Shown: positions 17,950 through 27,968, counted from the stretch's first letter. The stretch: DNA of 64,000 bases from Verrucomicrobiia bacterium (GCA_011525685.1 WYBW01000062.1:62001-126000); one strand, 5' to 3'. The notes: a model not told the origin generated them from the sequence alone. A program made the numbers and translations.

Positions 17950-18773
17950 AACGCGTAGATGTGGACGAGGACAACGTGCCACGCCACCAGGAGCAGGACC
18001 GCCGCCGCCAACGGCAGATGCAACAGCAGCCAGCGCTTCATCAATGATTGCGCGGCGAAGTGGAAATCCACCTCGGTCTTGCGCTCGGCGAGCCGGATGA
18101 GGCGGTCAAGGTAACCGCGTTCGGCTTCGTTCAGGTAGAGCCGCACGGCCTCGCATTGTTGCCGGCACCACGCGCGGGGTTTCTTGCCACCGAACAGAGC
18201 GTGGTGCGCGAAGAAGCGCGGTTGGCGGAAAAACCAGTGCAAGGTTTCCAGGTAATGACGCGCCAGGGTGTCGCTGCCGGTTTCGCGGGTGCAATCCAGC
18301 AGGAGCGATTCGGCTTCCTCGCGCAGTCTGGCGACCTCCGCCGGAATGCGCTCATAAATGACCTCCACTCCGGTGTCACTCAACTGGCGCGGGTACACCC
18401 GCTGCATGAGCCAGCCCACTATGCCGGAGAAATTGAGCAGATAAAACAGAGCGGCGAGCACGCGCTCGTAGAGGCCGGTCGGCCAGAGCGACCCGGCATG
18501 CAACCAGAACAACGCCAGGGTCAGAAACCCTCCCGCCACATGCCACGCCAGCCAGTGTGACGCCCGTCCCAGCGGCAGCATGGAAAGTTTCTTGCGCGCG
18601 TTGAAGGCGCCGAGCAGGAGCATCACCGCGAACAACCACCAGCCGGTGAGCAGCGCCGGATCGTCGAGTTGTAGAAGAATCTGCCGTGACCACAGCCATG
18701 GGATCAGGAATGCGGCCAGCGTGCCGCAGAACAGGGTGGCAAAGAATGGGAGTCTGGGGGAGGCCGCCTTCAT
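17946..18773 (-). CDS. Di-heme cytochrome b-like integral membrane protein
   Basis: A 275-residue protein with about five TM helices (residues about 8-28, 40-58, 70-90, 105-122 and 250-272) and a soluble helical loop of about 110 residues before the last TM. TM3 has two histidines 14 residues apart (HVAGGFLTLALFWLH). TM5 has the same spacing (HLPLAAAVLLLVAWH). Two such pairs are the classical arrangement for two bis-His b hemes stacked across the membrane. ATGA overlaps join it to the gene on each side. The likely job is transmembrane electron transfer between the cytoplasmic iron-sulfur protein and the periplasmic decaheme cytochrome. No known family name is assigned. Confidence 0.72.
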   Translation of the reverse strand: MKAASPRLPFFATLFCGTLAAFLIPWLWSRQILLQLDDPALLTGWWLFAVMLLLGAFNARKKLSMLPLGRASHWLAWHVAGGFLTLALFWLHAGSLWPTGLYERVLAALFYLLNFSGIVGWLMQRVYPRQLSDTGVEVIYERIPAEVARLREEAESLLLDCTRETGSDTLARHYLETLHWFFRQPRFFAHHALFGGKKPRAWCRQQCEAVRLYLNEAERGYLDRLIRLAERKTEVDFHFAAQSLMKRWLLLHLPLAAAVLLLVAWHVVLVHIYAL

Positions 18774-20437
18774 GCCACGCCGAAAACTTCTGGATCGCGA
18801 AAATCCACCCGCCGCAGGGCGTCATGCGGGCAGGCCCGCACGCAGGCCGGGCCGCCGAGCTGGCTGGAGCAAAGATCGCACTTGGTCGCCTTCTGAATCG
18901 GCTTCTGGTCGCGAGGGTCAATCAAGGGCTGTCCGCGCGGGTCGCGGATGCCGACCATCACAATGTTGTGGTACGGACAGGAGTTCGCGCAGGTGCTGCA
19001 ACCGATGCAGGTCTTGTCATTGATGAGCACCGTGCCGCCGTGTTCGCTGCGGTGGATGGCCCCGGTGGGGCAGCCGATCATGCACACGGGATCGGCGCAG
19101 TGCATGCAGGCGTTCGTGACCATCCAGTGGTCAAAGGACTTCCCGTGGCGGATGAAGCGCGGATTGCCGTCGTGGGTCGAAGCGCAGGCCCGCACGCAGT
19201 CGTCGCAGCGGGTGCAGCGGTTCAGGTCAATAAGCATGGCCTGCGTGCCGTTGATGAAGCGTTCGTCCACCAGCCACTCCAGCAGGGCGTCCTGCGCCAG
19301 TGGTCGGGCGGCCGCCGCGGCAAGCCGGCGCGGCGGGGTGGAGATTTTTCCAAAGACCCACTGCTCCAGAGCGGCGGTGGGCACGCGGAGCACGTCCACG
19401 TAACCAACCGCGGAAAGCGTCGTGGCCAATGAACAGGGCCGGCCCGCGCGCCAGGTGTCGTAGAGTTCCTCCAGGCCAAATTGATCGCCGGCGCCGAGGT
19501 ATGTCAGCGTGCGTCGGCCGTGGCCGAGTTTCACACTCACGCGCGCGAAGCCCGCGCGGACCAGCAGCAGGCCGTCGGGATGTTCACCCTCGGCGGCAAT
19601 GACCGGCTCGCGCGCGGCGGCTTCCGCGCCCTGGAGTTGCTGATAGGAGACGTGCCAGTCGAACGCGCCGTAGGTTTCAAAGAGCGTCAGCCGCGTCAAT
19701 TCCTTGATGGCCGCTTCGTCAAGGCCGGCGAACAGTGGCGTGGCGCGCAAATGCGCCTCCAGGGCGTTCGCGCGATACCGCTCGTCAATCATGCGCCGCC
19801 AGCCCTCGTCGAAACGGCGGATTTCCCGCAGGCCCTGCCAGCGGATTTCCAGCAATTCGGCCTCGGTTTCGGCAAACATGGTGGCGGTGCGCGGCACCCG
19901 GCCCAGGGCGGCCAGTTCACCGAAGAGCGCACCGCTTTCGAGGGCCACGGTCTTGTGCCGGTCGAGAATGGCCGGAACGTCCTGGAGGAAAATCCGGGTG
20001 TCCGTGTCAGCGGTGGCCGGGCGGAAGGCACCGGTGTCACCGGCGCTGAGGCGGACTTCGGGCACGCGACGGTTTTGCCAGAGTTGCGCCAGCGACCGCC
20101 AGAAGCTTTGCCGGGGAGTTTCGTGCCGCCCCAGCATTTCCCGCGGCAGGCCGGGGGCGAGCACCACGCGCACCCGGCCGTGCAAAATAAGAAACGCGGA
20201 ATTGCCGTAATCGCCCTCGCGCACGATCAAGTCTCCCGGATGAAAGCGGACGATGCGCGCGTCGTTGCGCAGAATGTCCCGCAATGGCAGACGCGCGGGG
20301 AAACGATCGGCGCGGATGGCGGCGATCTCCGGTTGGGCCAGCAGGCGGTCAACATCCGCCTTGGTCATCTCCGGTCCGAAGGGTTGATCCCAGCGTTGAG
20401 GCCGGGCGACGGGCGTGGGCATTTCGATGGAGGCCAT
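18770..20437 (-). CDS. Double cyclic-nucleotide-binding domain protein fused to a four-cluster ferredoxin
   Basis: A 555-residue protein. Residues about 50-200 form a first cNMP-binding (CAP_ED-type) domain, with VRFHPGDLIVREGD and the ESGALFGELAAL phosphate-cassette region. Residues about 230-370 form a second one (GHGRRTLTYLGAGDQFGLEE). The C-terminal 165 residues are a DmsB/HybA-type ferredoxin with four cysteine sets: CTRCDDCVRAC, CMHCADPVCMIGC, CIGCSTCANSC and CDLC...CVRAC. There is no Tat or Sec signal, so the protein should be cytoplasmic. Start at ATG 20437 is a choice; ATG 20422 and a longer upstream frame are alternatives, and no clear Shine-Dalgarno decides. The stop overlaps the cytochrome b-like start. 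The fusion suggests electron transfer gated by a cyclic nucleotide. Confidence 0.85.
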   Translation of the reverse strand: MASIEMPTPVARPQRWDQPFGPEMTKADVDRLLAQPEIAAIRADRFPARLPLRDILRNDARIVRFHPGDLIVREGDYGNSAFLILHGRVRVVLAPGLPREMLGRHETPRQSFWRSLAQLWQNRRVPEVRLSAGDTGAFRPATADTDTRIFLQDVPAILDRHKTVALESGALFGELAALGRVPRTATMFAETEAELLEIRWQGLREIRRFDEGWRRMIDERYRANALEAHLRATPLFAGLDEAAIKELTRLTLFETYGAFDWHVSYQQLQGAEAAAREPVIAAEGEHPDGLLLVRAGFARVSVKLGHGRRTLTYLGAGDQFGLEELYDTWRAGRPCSLATTLSAVGYVDVLRVPTAALEQWVFGKISTPPRRLAAAAARPLAQDALLEWLVDERFINGTQAMLIDLNRCTRCDDCVRACASTHDGNPRFIRHGKSFDHWMVTNACMHCADPVCMIGCPTGAIHRSEHGGTVLINDKTCIGCSTCANSCPYHNIVMVGIRDPRGQPLIDPRDQKPIQKATKCDLCSSQLGGPACVRACPHDALRRVDFRDPEVFGVA

Positions 20438-21129
20438 GCGCGCTTCGGGACTGCGCGGGAATGATTGACGCGAGACTCCCCAGGGACAAGGAGAAAACGG
20501 AGCGGCCGGGCGGTTCCCTGAATCCATGGCGACGTTTGAGCGCGGCGTTCACGTCGTTTCAGCATGGCCTCGCAGAGTCGGCCTTGAAGCGGCGTAAACG
20601 CCGCGCCCCGCCTGGTTTTCCAACCCACCCGTTGGGCGAAGCCTGTATGCATGTCGCCAAGGTTTACGGCGCCACGGTCCGAACCACTGCGTGCTTGTCA
20701 GCTTCCGGGGCGGGGACTACGGTGGACAGCGTCAGGTTGGGTTTGAGAAGGTAAATTTTCATGGACTTTGGCTTTGATGTTGATGTTGATATTGTGACCA
20801 ACGCTCGGAGTGTGGCGTCGGGTGGCAACGCACCTCCACCCAACCTGACATTGAACTCCGATGAATCGTGAGCCGGCCGTTGCCCCGTCTGCCTTTGCAA
20901 AGCCATGGCGGGACAGGCTGGCAGGCGGACAGTTCAGCTAATTTGGCAGCCCCGTGAGATACATGAACAGACAGTTGCAGAAGGCTCGGAGGGAGCCGTT
21001 ATTTCACGGGGTTTTAGCAGACCGGCGTAAAGCCGCGTGGCGGTCACGCCGCTCTACGCGGGCGTTTTCATGTGCTGTATCGGGATCGCTGGTCGTTAAG
21101 CACTCAAACGCACCTCGAGTTCGGACGCC
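20438..21129. other. 692-base region without a convincing gene
   Basis: It contains element C (20538-20609) and a single palindromic REP-like arm near 21020-21060 (GGCGGTCACGCCGC within GTAGAGCGGCGTGACC on the opposite strand). A 32-codon minus-strand frame starting at 20761 (MKIYLLKPNLTL) has no other support. The remainder shows no recognisable protein, RNA or promoter. Confidence 0.6.
20538..20609. repeat. Short inverted-repeat element C (REPIN-like)
   Basis: Two inverted arms of about 24 bases: GAGCGCGGCGTTCACGTCG on the left and, read on the opposite strand, GCGCGGCGTTTACGCCGC then TTCA on the right. Each arm contains its own small palindrome. The inner spacer is about 23 bases. The architecture (G-rich end, GCGG stem, then TTCA or TTTT on the inside) is like elements A and D. 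Confidence 0.8.
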
Positions 21130-21699
21130 ATGACCGCCGAATACGAAATCACCAAGGAAGATTTGAGTTCGTTCAATCTTTACCACCACTATCACTCGCC
21201 GACCGCGCGCGGGCACTATCTGCGGTCGTGGCTCGTTCCGGCGTTCATCTTGTTGCTCGTCTGTGCCGGCATTTGGCATCTCGCGGACCGAGGGCGCGGC
21301 ACGCCTTTACGGACCTTCCTCGATTTGCTCCCGCTCTTCAGCAGCGTTCCGCTCTACCTCATTTACTTTCCGTGGGCCTATCGCAGGAAGATTCGGAAGA
21401 TTATCGCAGGCATGGTGAGCGAAGGACAGAATCGCAGCCTGTTTTGCCGTCATCGAGTCGCCATTTCGCCGGAGGGGATTACAGATTCAGGCGAGTTGGA
21501 CCAGACTTCGACGGCTTGGCAAGCAGTGGAGCGCGTGGCAAACACTGATGACCACGCATTTGTTTACACCAATGCCTTGGCGGCTATCATCGTTCCTCGG
21601 CGCGCTTTCTCATCAGCGGCAGACTTCGACCAGTTCGTGAGAACAGCAAGTGATTACCACAAGAAAGCAATAGCCGACCAAAGGATCGGAAAGGACTGA
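21130..21699 (+). CDS. YcxB-like membrane protein
   Basis: A 189-residue protein. A short N-terminal segment (ITKEDLSSFNLYHHYHSP) is followed by two closely spaced TM helices (residues about 35-52 and 63-80). The C-terminal soluble domain contains ISPEGITDSGELDQTSTAWQ and IIVPRRAFSSAADFDQF, which is the typical pattern of the YcxB-like domain (a PH-like fold). The function of the family is unknown. It is flanked by repeat-rich non-coding sequence and stands alone between the two cytochrome transcription units. Confidence 0.75.
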   Translation: MTAEYEITKEDLSSFNLYHHYHSPTARGHYLRSWLVPAFILLLVCAGIWHLADRGRGTPLRTFLDLLPLFSSVPLYLIYFPWAYRRKIRKIIAGMVSEGQNRSLFCRHRVAISPEGITDSGELDQTSTAWQAVERVANTDDHAFVYTNALAAIIVPRRAFSSAADFDQFVRTASDYHKKAIADQRIGKD

Positions 21700-22025
21700 G
21701 GCGCAGCAGTCCCGGGAGCAGGTCTGAGGGTATGATCGCGCCGAGCGACCTTTCCCTTTGGCTTGCCGTGTGGGAAAGAGTGCCTGGCGACTGCGGTGGA
21801 ATAGGCACCGGTGGTTCGCACCCGTCCTGTCAGCATCTGCTTTCGAGAGTTTTCCCACGGGGTGAATTTAACCCGCCCGCCTTCGCCTGCGGCTTCGGCG
21901 CGGCAATTCCGTCCGTTGCCTCACTGCATCCGCTCCGCTGCTCGCTCCCTGCCTGTTGCTTTCGTCTTCGGCGTCGCTCCGCTTGGCCAGAACTCTCCGA
22001 GGCCAACGGTGGTTGCCGCCGACAC
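21700..22025. other. 326-base non-coding gap
   Basis: Open frames here are short and show no family pattern. No clear promoter, hairpin with T-run or repeat pair was seen. Downstream of both the YcxB-like gene (plus) and the tetraheme cytochrome gene (minus), so it is a convergent spacer. Confidence 0.5.
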
Positions 22026-22967
22026 CTACTTGTAATCCGCCGGCTGGGGCAGGAGTGACTTGATCTCGGTGGTGAGGTCCTTGTCCTTGATGGCGGCGGT
22101 GAGCTTGCGGGCGTTTTCCTCCGTGGGCGCCGCCACGAGGGCGGCGGCTTCGGGCACGCTCTTCACGGCGTTCAAGGCTTCGGTGGCGGTTTGAATCTGC
22201 TTCTTCATCGCCTCCTTGTAGGCGGCGTTGTCGGACTTGTTCTGCGCGGCGGTGGCGGTGACGAGCATGGCCGCCCGGCCGGTGACGAACATGCGGGCCA
22301 GTTCCGCCGGCGTCATTTCGGCGTTTACGTCCACGTTGGGCGGATAAAAGCGATGGCGCACGGTGCCTTGCGAATACTTCACCAGTTCGTAATCGGCGTT
22401 GATGGGGTGACCGGCCTCGAGCAGCTTGGCAATGGTGGCGCCGTCCAGACCTGCGCGGGCCAGGCTGTGACATTCGAGACAGTGGGCCGCCAAATCGTAA
22501 ATCGTGTCGGGACGACGCATGCCCACGGCGACGCTTTTCTGGATGCGCTCGGCCTTGTGCGCAGCGGGCTCGGTCTCCCGCGTCACGCCCGTGCCGCCGT
22601 AATCGTTGTGAATCTTGATCCAATCGGAGGCCGCGCCATGGCAGCTTTCGCACGACACACTGGACTTGGCCGTGGGGGTGGCCGAGGCATCCGCCTGTTC
22701 CAATGTGTAATGACACTGGACACACAGTGCGTTCCGGCGCGGATTGCTGTCGCCGCCGACCGCGGCGAGAATCTCCTTCACTTTGGGCGCTTTGTGGAGT
22801 TCGCGAAAACTCTTGGCGTGAACGGTGTTCTCCCAGACCGCGAACTCCGCCTTGTGACACTCCTGGCAGGATTGCGGTCCGACGAAGAAGGGCGCGGCGT
22901 TCGCGACCCGTGGCACGGCACACAGGATCAGGGCAATGACGATTGAGTGGACAGGCGTCTTATTCAT
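22026..22967 (-). CDS. Secreted tetraheme c-type cytochrome
   Basis: A 313-residue periplasmic protein with a cleavable signal peptide (SIVIALILCAVPRVANA, residues about 7-24). It has four CxxCH motifs (CQECH, CVQCH, CESCH and CLECH) in the first 170 residues. Additional histidines (HAKSF, HKAPK, HNDYGG, HRFYPP) could be axial ligands. The first part resembles cytochrome c554-type proteins. The C-terminal 120 residues have no CxxCH and are helical (MKKQIQTATEALNAV). Start chosen at ATG 22967 (MNKTPVHS). It may exchange electrons with the decaheme system encoded 2 kb away; that link is inference. Confidence 0.85.
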   Translation of the reverse strand: MNKTPVHSIVIALILCAVPRVANAAPFFVGPQSCQECHKAEFAVWENTVHAKSFRELHKAPKVKEILAAVGGDSNPRRNALCVQCHYTLEQADASATPTAKSSVSCESCHGAASDWIKIHNDYGGTGVTRETEPAAHKAERIQKSVAVGMRRPDTIYDLAAHCLECHSLARAGLDGATIAKLLEAGHPINADYELVKYSQGTVRHRFYPPNVDVNAEMTPAELARMFVTGRAAMLVTATAAQNKSDNAAYKEAMKKQIQTATEALNAVKSVPEAAALVAAPTEENARKLTAAIKDKDLTTEIKSLLPQPADYK

Positions 22968-23065
22968 GGGCGTTGAGTGTTCGTAACAATCTCGGTGGCT
23001 AAAGGCAACGGAATTGTTTGAGCAGTTCACCTGCCAGCCCGAGGCGGCCCGAGGCGGCCCGCGCA

Positions 23066-23098
23066 CAAAAAAGCGAGGCCGGTGACCCGGCCTCGCTG
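23066..23098 (-). terminator. Rho-independent terminator after groEL
   Basis: On the minus strand a GC-rich hairpin (AGCGAGGCCGGG, loop TCA, CCGGCCTCGCT) is followed directly by a run of six T. It lies about 35 bases after the groEL stop codon. Confidence 0.9.
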
Positions 23099-23131
23099 TT
23101 GCATTTGGTTCCTCCGCAGGACGGTTGGGGA

Positions 23132-24772
23132 TCAGTAATCGCCCATGTCACCGCCCATGCCCGGGCCGTGGCCCGCGGGAGTCTTCTTCTCCTTCTCAGG
23201 AATCTCAGTAATGAGACACTCGGTGGTGAGGAGCAGACCCGCGATGGACGCCGCGTTCTGGAGCGCCGTGCGCGTGACCTTCTTCGGATCCACCACGCCA
23301 GCTTTCACCAGATCGGTATATTCGCCCGTGGCCACGTCGTAGCCTTCGTTGCCCTTGCGCTTCTTGACTTCCTCGACCACCACGGAGCCTTCGACGCCGG
23401 CGTTGTTGGCCAGTTCGCGCAACGGGCTTTCAATGGCCCGCTTCACGATGTCCACGCCGATCTTCTCGTCGTCATTGCTGCCCTTGACGGCTTCAATGGC
23501 CGAGAGACAGCGCAGCAAGGCCACTCCACCGCCGGCCACGATGCCTTCCTCGACGGCCGCGCGGGTCGCGTGCAAAGCGTCCTCGACGCGGGCCTTCTTT
23601 TCCTTCATCTCGGTTTCGGTGGCGGCACCGACGTTGATGACGGCCACGCCGCCGGCGAGCTTGGCCAGGCGTTCCTGGAGCTTCTCGCGGTCGTAGTCGC
23701 TGGTGGTCTCCTCGATCTGGCGGCGGATTTGATTCACGCGGCCCTGGATCTCGGAGCTCTTGCCGTTGCCTTCGACGATGGTGGTGTTTTCCTTGTCCAC
23801 CACAATGCTCTTGGCGCGGCCGAGGTCGTTCAACTCGATGTTCTCGAGCTTGATGCCGAGGTCTTCGGTGATGCACTTGCCACCGGTGAGGATGGCGATG
23901 TCCTCCAGCATGGCTTTGCGGCGGTCGCCGAAGCCGGGGGCCTTGACGGCGCAGACGTTGAGGGTGCCGCGCAGCTTGTTGACCACGAGCGTGGCGAGCG
24001 CTTCGCCTTCGACTTCTTCGGCGATGATCAAGAGCGGCTTGCCGAGCTTCGCGACCTTTTCGAGGATCGGCAGCAGGTCCTTCAGGCTGCTGATCTTCTT
24101 CTCGTAATTGAGGATGTAGGCGTCCTCCAGCTTGCATTCCATCGTCTCGGCGTTCGTGACGAAGTAGGGCGAGAGGTAACCCTTGTCGAACTGCATGCCT
24201 TCGACCACTTCGAGGGTGGTTTCAATGGACTTGGCTTCCTCCACGGTGATCGTGCCGTCCTTGCCCACCTTGTCCATCGCGTCCGCGATGATTTCCCCAA
24301 TGGCGTCATCCCAGTTGGCGGACACGGTCGCGACCTGCTTGATCTCTTCCTTGTCCTTGACCTTCTTGGCGATTTTGTCGAGCTGCGCGACGGCGGCTTC
24401 GACGGCCTTGTTGATGCCGCGTTGAATGCCGATCGGATTCGCGCCCGAGGTCACGAACTTCAGACCTTCGCGGTAGATGGACTCCGCGAGCACGGTGGCC
24501 GTGGTTGTGCCGTCGCCGGCGTTGTCGCTGGTTTTGCTGGCGACTTCGCGGACCATCTGGGCGCCCATGTTTTCATAAGGGTCCTCCAGTTCAATTTCCT
24601 TCGCGACCGTGACACCATCCTTGGTGACGGTCGGGGAACCGAATTTCTTGTCGAGAACGACGTTGCGGCCTTTCGGGCCGAGGGTCGCGGTGACGGCCCT
24701 CGAGAGCTTGGTGACGCCCCGGAGAACGGCCTGCCGCGCGGCCTCATCGAACAGTAGTTGTTTTGCTGCCAT
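23132..24772 (-). CDS. groEL: 60 kDa chaperonin GroEL
   Basis: A 546-residue group I chaperonin that folds proteins in an ATP-driven double ring with GroES. The ATP-binding segment is [20 protein letters not shown], and the [13 protein letters not shown] nucleotide motif is intact. The apical and equatorial domains are full length ([21 protein letters not shown]). The C-terminus is [10 protein letters not shown], a shortened version of the usual GGM repeat tail that ends in an acidic residue and Tyr. It follows groES after 42 bases; the leader contains ATCAACCATCAACC. Confidence 0.98.
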   Translation of the reverse strand: MAAKQLLFDEAARQAVLRGVTKLSRAVTATLGPKGRNVVLDKKFGSPTVTKDGVTVAKEIELEDPYENMGAQMVREVASKTSDNAGDGTTTATVLAESIYREGLKFVTSGANPIGIQRGINKAVEAAVAQLDKIAKKVKDKEEIKQVATVSANWDDAIGEIIADAMDKVGKDGTITVEEAKSIETTLEVVEGMQFDKGYLSPYFVTNAETMECKLEDAYILNYEKKISSLKDLLPILEKVAKLGKPLLIIAEEVEGEALATLVVNKLRGTLNVCAVKAPGFGDRRKAMLEDIAILTGGKCITEDLGIKLENIELNDLGRAKSIVVDKENTTIVEGNGKSSEIQGRVNQIRRQIEETTSDYDREKLQERLAKLAGGVAVINVGAATETEMKEKKARVEDALHATRAAVEEGIVAGGGVALLRCLSAIEAVKGSNDDEKIGVDIVKRAIESPLRELANNAGVEGSVVVEEVKKRKGNEGYDVATGEYTDLVKAGVVDPKKVTRTALQNAASIAGLLLTTECLITEIPEKEKKTPAGHGPGMGGDMGDY

Positions 24773-24814
24773 ACTTCAGTGAATGGTTTCTTGGTTGATG
24801 GTTGATGGGATTGG

Positions 24815-25108
24815 TTACTCGATCACCGCCAGGATGTCGTCGGAGTTCATGATCTTGTACTCCTTGCCATCCAGCTTGATCTCCGTGCCGCCGTACTTGC
24901 TGACGAGCACACGATCGCCCTTCTTGACTTCAAAGGGAATCTTCTTGCCGTTGTCATCGGTCTTGCCCGTCCCGAGCGCGACGACAATGCCCTCCTGGGG
25001 CTTTTCCTTGGCGGTATCGGGGATGATGATGCCGCCCTTTTTAACTTCCTTCTCCTCGGCAGGCTCGACCAGGAGCCGGTCGCCGAGAGGTTTGATGTTC
25101 AGTGCCAT
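24815..25108 (-). CDS. groES: 10 kDa co-chaperonin GroES
   Basis: A 97-residue lid protein of the GroEL chamber. It has the N-terminal [12 protein letters not shown] strand, the mobile loop region and the C-terminal [18 protein letters not shown]. The 30 bases before the ATG are almost purely A and C (CAAACAACC...ACCAAACAAACC) and lack a Shine-Dalgarno sequence, so initiation may be unusual. No CIRCE inverted repeat (TTAGCACTC-N9-GAGTGCTAA) was found upstream. First gene of the groESL pair. Confidence 0.97.
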   Translation of the reverse strand: MALNIKPLGDRLLVEPAEEKEVKKGGIIIPDTAKEKPQEGIVVALGTGKTDDNGKKIPFEVKKGDRVLVSKYGGTEIKLDGKEYKIMNSDDILAVIE

Positions 25109-25181
25109 AGTTTGGTTTGTTTGGTTTTGGTTGTTTGACTTGCAATCAAATCCCGCCGCCCGAGCGGAGGGAAAAGTTTCT

Positions 25182-25673
25182 TCAAGGCTGGCGCTTACCC
25201 AACGTGCGCCTCCTTGCGGGTGCTTTCACGATTCTGGTGCGCTTCCGTGGGCGGCCGCCTTTGACCACGATGCCCATTCGCCGGGCGACTTCCGGTCGAA
25301 TCGCCGTGGCGGCCACTATCGGACCGGCGGCCACGAGTTTCTTCCGGCGCGCGTCCACGTGGAGGTTCATTCCTTCCAACGCGCGCGACCCCAGCAGCGA
25401 CAAATCGCCCCGCTGGGCAAAAACGACCTCGTCAATTGTGAAAAACTTGTCCACCCGCAATACCGCGAAGCCGACCGAGCGCGTTACGATTTGTCCGTTG
25501 GCCATCTGGATGGGCAGGTCTTTCTTTACCGGCTCGACCCCAATGCGAGCCAGCACTTCAGCCGGCAGCCAGGTAAACTCGCTACCGGTGTCCACAAGAA
25601 GCTTCGAAACCACCGCGCCCCGCTTGGTGTCGCTGTGATTCTCCACTCTGCAACTCGTGTAGAACGAACCCAC
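25182..25673 (-). CDS. Retropepsin-like aspartic protease family protein
   Basis: A 163-residue protein with the single-domain retropepsin pattern: [13 protein letters not shown] (Asp-Thr-Gly active-site loop, residues about 26-38), the flap-like [16 protein letters not shown] and the second conserved block [17 protein letters not shown]. Such proteins work as homodimers. There is no signal peptide. The C-terminus of about 30 residues is strongly basic ([18 protein letters not shown]). The start is a GTG at 25673. It lies between dnaK and groES on the same strand, which suggests, but does not prove, a role in protein quality control. Confidence 0.8.
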   Translation of the reverse strand: MGSFYTSCRVENHSDTKRGAVVSKLLVDTGSEFTWLPAEVLARIGVEPVKKDLPIQMANGQIVTRSVGFAVLRVDKFFTIDEVVFAQRGDLSLLGSRALEGMNLHVDARRKKLVAAGPIVAATAIRPEVARRMGIVVKGGRPRKRTRIVKAPARRRTLGKRQP

Positions 25674-25767
25674 GATTCGTATTCAGTTTGGTCTCTCTAC
25701 GTCCCTGCGCTCAGGCAATGGGAAACTCCACGCTTCCCGCCTCTCGCGGTCGCGCTGGGACGTGAAG

Positions 25768-27711
25768 CTACTTCTTCTCATCCACGACCTCGGCATCAAT
25801 GATCGGGCCTTCGTCCTTCTTGTCCTTCGCCCCCTCGGACTTGGCCTCGCCGGCTTCCGGTTTGGGATGAGCCTGGGCTTGACTGGCGCGGGCCTTTTCG
25901 GCCGCCGCCTTGTAAAGCTCCGCGGAAACCGCCTGCCAGGCCTCGTTCAACCTCTCGCTGGCTGACTTGATCGCGGCGCTGTCGTTGCCCTTCAACGCTT
26001 CCTTCACGTCGGCGACGGCCTTCTCGATCTTGCTCTTCTCGTCGCCGGAAATCTTGTCGGCGTTGTCCTTGAGCATTTTTTCCGTGCGATACACGGCGCT
26101 GTCGGCTTCATTGCGCGTTTCGACTTCCTCGCGCCGAGCCTTGTCCTCGTCGGCGTGCGCCTCGGCATCCTTGCGCATCTTCTCGATCTCCTCCTTTGAG
26201 AGGCCGCTACTGGCGGTAATGGTGATTTTCTGCTCTTTCCCTGTGCCCAGGTCCTTGGCGCTGACGTGCAAAATGCCGTTTGCATCAATGTCGAAGGTTA
26301 CTTCGATCTGCGGCACGCCGCGCGGGGCGGGCGGAATGTCTGAGAGATGAAACTTGCCGATCGTCTTGTTGTCGCGGGCAAACTGCCGCTCACCCTGCAA
26401 CACATGGACTTCCACGCCGGGCTGGTTGTCCGCTGCCGTCGAGAAAATTTCCGACTTCCGGGTCGGGATGGTGGTGTTGCGCTCGATCAATTTGGTGAAC
26501 ACACCGCCCAGTGTCTCGATGCCGAGCGAGAGCGGGGTCACGTCGAGCAACAACACATCCTTCACGTCGCCTTTAAGCACGCCACCCTGGATGGCCGCGC
26601 CGACGGCGACGACTTCGTCCGGGTTGACTCCCTGGTGCGGCTGCTTGTTGACCAGCGTCCGCGCCACTTCCACCACCTTCGGCATGCGGGTCATGCCACC
26701 AACCAGCACCAGTTCATCAATGTCCGCCTCGGCGACACCGGCGTCCTTCAAGCAATTCTTCACCGGCCCGATGGTGCGCTCAAACAAATCGTCGCAAAGT
26801 TGCTCCATCTTCGCGCGCGTCAGCTTCATCGAAATGTGTTTCGGCCCGCTGGCGTCCGCGGTGATGAACGGCAGGTTGATTTCATAGACCTGCGCGCTGG
26901 ACAGGGCGATCTTCGCCTTTTCGGCCTCTTCCTTGATGCGTTGCAACGCGTCGGGCTGCTTGCGCAAATCCATGCCCTGGTCCTTCTTGAACTCGTCGAG
27001 AATCCAGTCCATGATGCGATTGTCCCAATCGTCACCGCCCAGGTGCGTGTCGCCATTGGTGGCCTTCACTTCAAAAACGCCGTCGCCAATCTCGAGCACC
27101 GAAATGTCAAACGTGCCGCCGCCCAGGTCGTACACGGCGATTTCTTCGTCTTTCTTCTTGTCGAGACCGTACGCCAGCGACGCGGCGGTCGGTTCGTTGA
27201 TGATGCGGAGCACCTCGAGGCCGGCGATCTTGCCGGCGTCTTTGGTCGCCTGGCGCTGCGAATCGTTGAAGTAAGCCGGCACGGTGATGACCGCTTGGGT
27301 GATCTTTTCGCCCAGGCGCATTTCGGCGTCGGACTTGAGCTTGGCCAGAATCATGGCCGAGATTTCCGGCGGACTGAACGTCTTGGGTTTGCCGTCCACC
27401 TCCACTTCGACGTGCGCATCGCCATTGGGTGCTTCGACGACCTTGTAGGGCATGCGTTTGATCTCTTCCTGGACCTCGCGGAACTTGCGGCCCATGAAAC
27501 GCTTGATGGAATAGACCGTGTTGCGCGAGTTGGTTACCGCCTGGCGCTTGGCGGCGTCGCCGACGAGGCGCTCGCCGCTCTTGGTGAAAGCCACGACGGA
27601 CGGCGTAATGCGCCGGCCCTCTGAATTCTCGAGCACGACCGGTTCACCGCCTTCCATGACGGCCATGCAGGAGTTCGTTGTTCCCAAATCAATGCCTAAT
27701 ACTTTTGCCAT
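25768..27711 (-). CDS. dnaK: Chaperone protein DnaK (Hsp70)
   Basis: A 647-residue Hsp70. It has the N-terminal [13 protein letters not shown] phosphate-binding motif, [33 protein letters not shown] and the adenosine motif [12 protein letters not shown]. The substrate-binding domain begins [14 protein letters not shown], and the lid ends in a low-complexity tail rich in Ala, Glu and Lys. Start chosen at ATG 27711 ([10 protein letters not shown]), with AAAGG about eight bases upstream. The in-frame extension upstream has no family similarity. grpE and dnaJ are not adjacent. Confidence 0.98.
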   Translation of the reverse strand: MAKVLGIDLGTTNSCMAVMEGGEPVVLENSEGRRITPSVVAFTKSGERLVGDAAKRQAVTNSRNTVYSIKRFMGRKFREVQEEIKRMPYKVVEAPNGDAHVEVEVDGKPKTFSPPEISAMILAKLKSDAEMRLGEKITQAVITVPAYFNDSQRQATKDAGKIAGLEVLRIINEPTAASLAYGLDKKKDEEIAVYDLGGGTFDISVLEIGDGVFEVKATNGDTHLGGDDWDNRIMDWILDEFKKDQGMDLRKQPDALQRIKEEAEKAKIALSSAQVYEINLPFITADASGPKHISMKLTRAKMEQLCDDLFERTIGPVKNCLKDAGVAEADIDELVLVGGMTRMPKVVEVARTLVNKQPHQGVNPDEVVAVGAAIQGGVLKGDVKDVLLLDVTPLSLGIETLGGVFTKLIERNTTIPTRKSEIFSTAADNQPGVEVHVLQGERQFARDNKTIGKFHLSDIPPAPRGVPQIEVTFDIDANGILHVSAKDLGTGKEQKITITASSGLSKEEIEKMRKDAEAHADEDKARREEVETRNEADSAVYRTEKMLKDNADKISGDEKSKIEKAVADVKEALKGNDSAAIKSASERLNEAWQAVSAELYKAAAEKARASQAQAHPKPEAGEAKSEGAKDKKDEGPIIDAEVVDEKK

Positions 27712-27968
27712 AAAACCTTTGGTTACACTGCGTCCGAAAGCTTCCAAGCAACGCCAATGCCGCAAAAGTGTGGCATGCGGAAAACAGCCGATTTGTGAGG
27801 AAAATCAAACGAAATGCCGATCAACTGCCGTTCTACAAACTGCGCCAATTGTGACGCTCTGGCACACAGAAAGTCGGTTGGCGCAACCACGTGGCGCAGA
27901 AGCTGGTCGGGGAGACTCCTGCGCAGGAAGACAACTCAATCTGATCGCCAAGTCGGCCCAAGGCGGGT

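Noticed and set aside
20664..20761. 32-codon minus-strand frame MKIYLLKPNLTL
   Set aside because: Too short, with no ribosome site and no family; left as unsupported in the non-coding region.
23018..24757. 579-codon plus-strand frame antisense to groEL
   Set aside because: Mirror of a highly codon-biased gene; rich in the residues expected from antisense reading of GroEL, with no recognisable domain.
25109..25181. CIRCE operator for HrcA upstream of groES
   Set aside because: No TTAGCACTC/GAGTGCTAA inverted repeat in the gap on either strand.
26347..27624. 425-codon plus-strand frame antisense to dnaK
   Set aside because: Same reason: antisense shadow of a strongly conserved gene.
27712..27968. 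Sigma-54-like box (TGCCAC...TTGC) upstream of dnaK
   Set aside because: Spacing is one base short and the GG of the -24 element is GC; not acceptable as a sigma-54 promoter.
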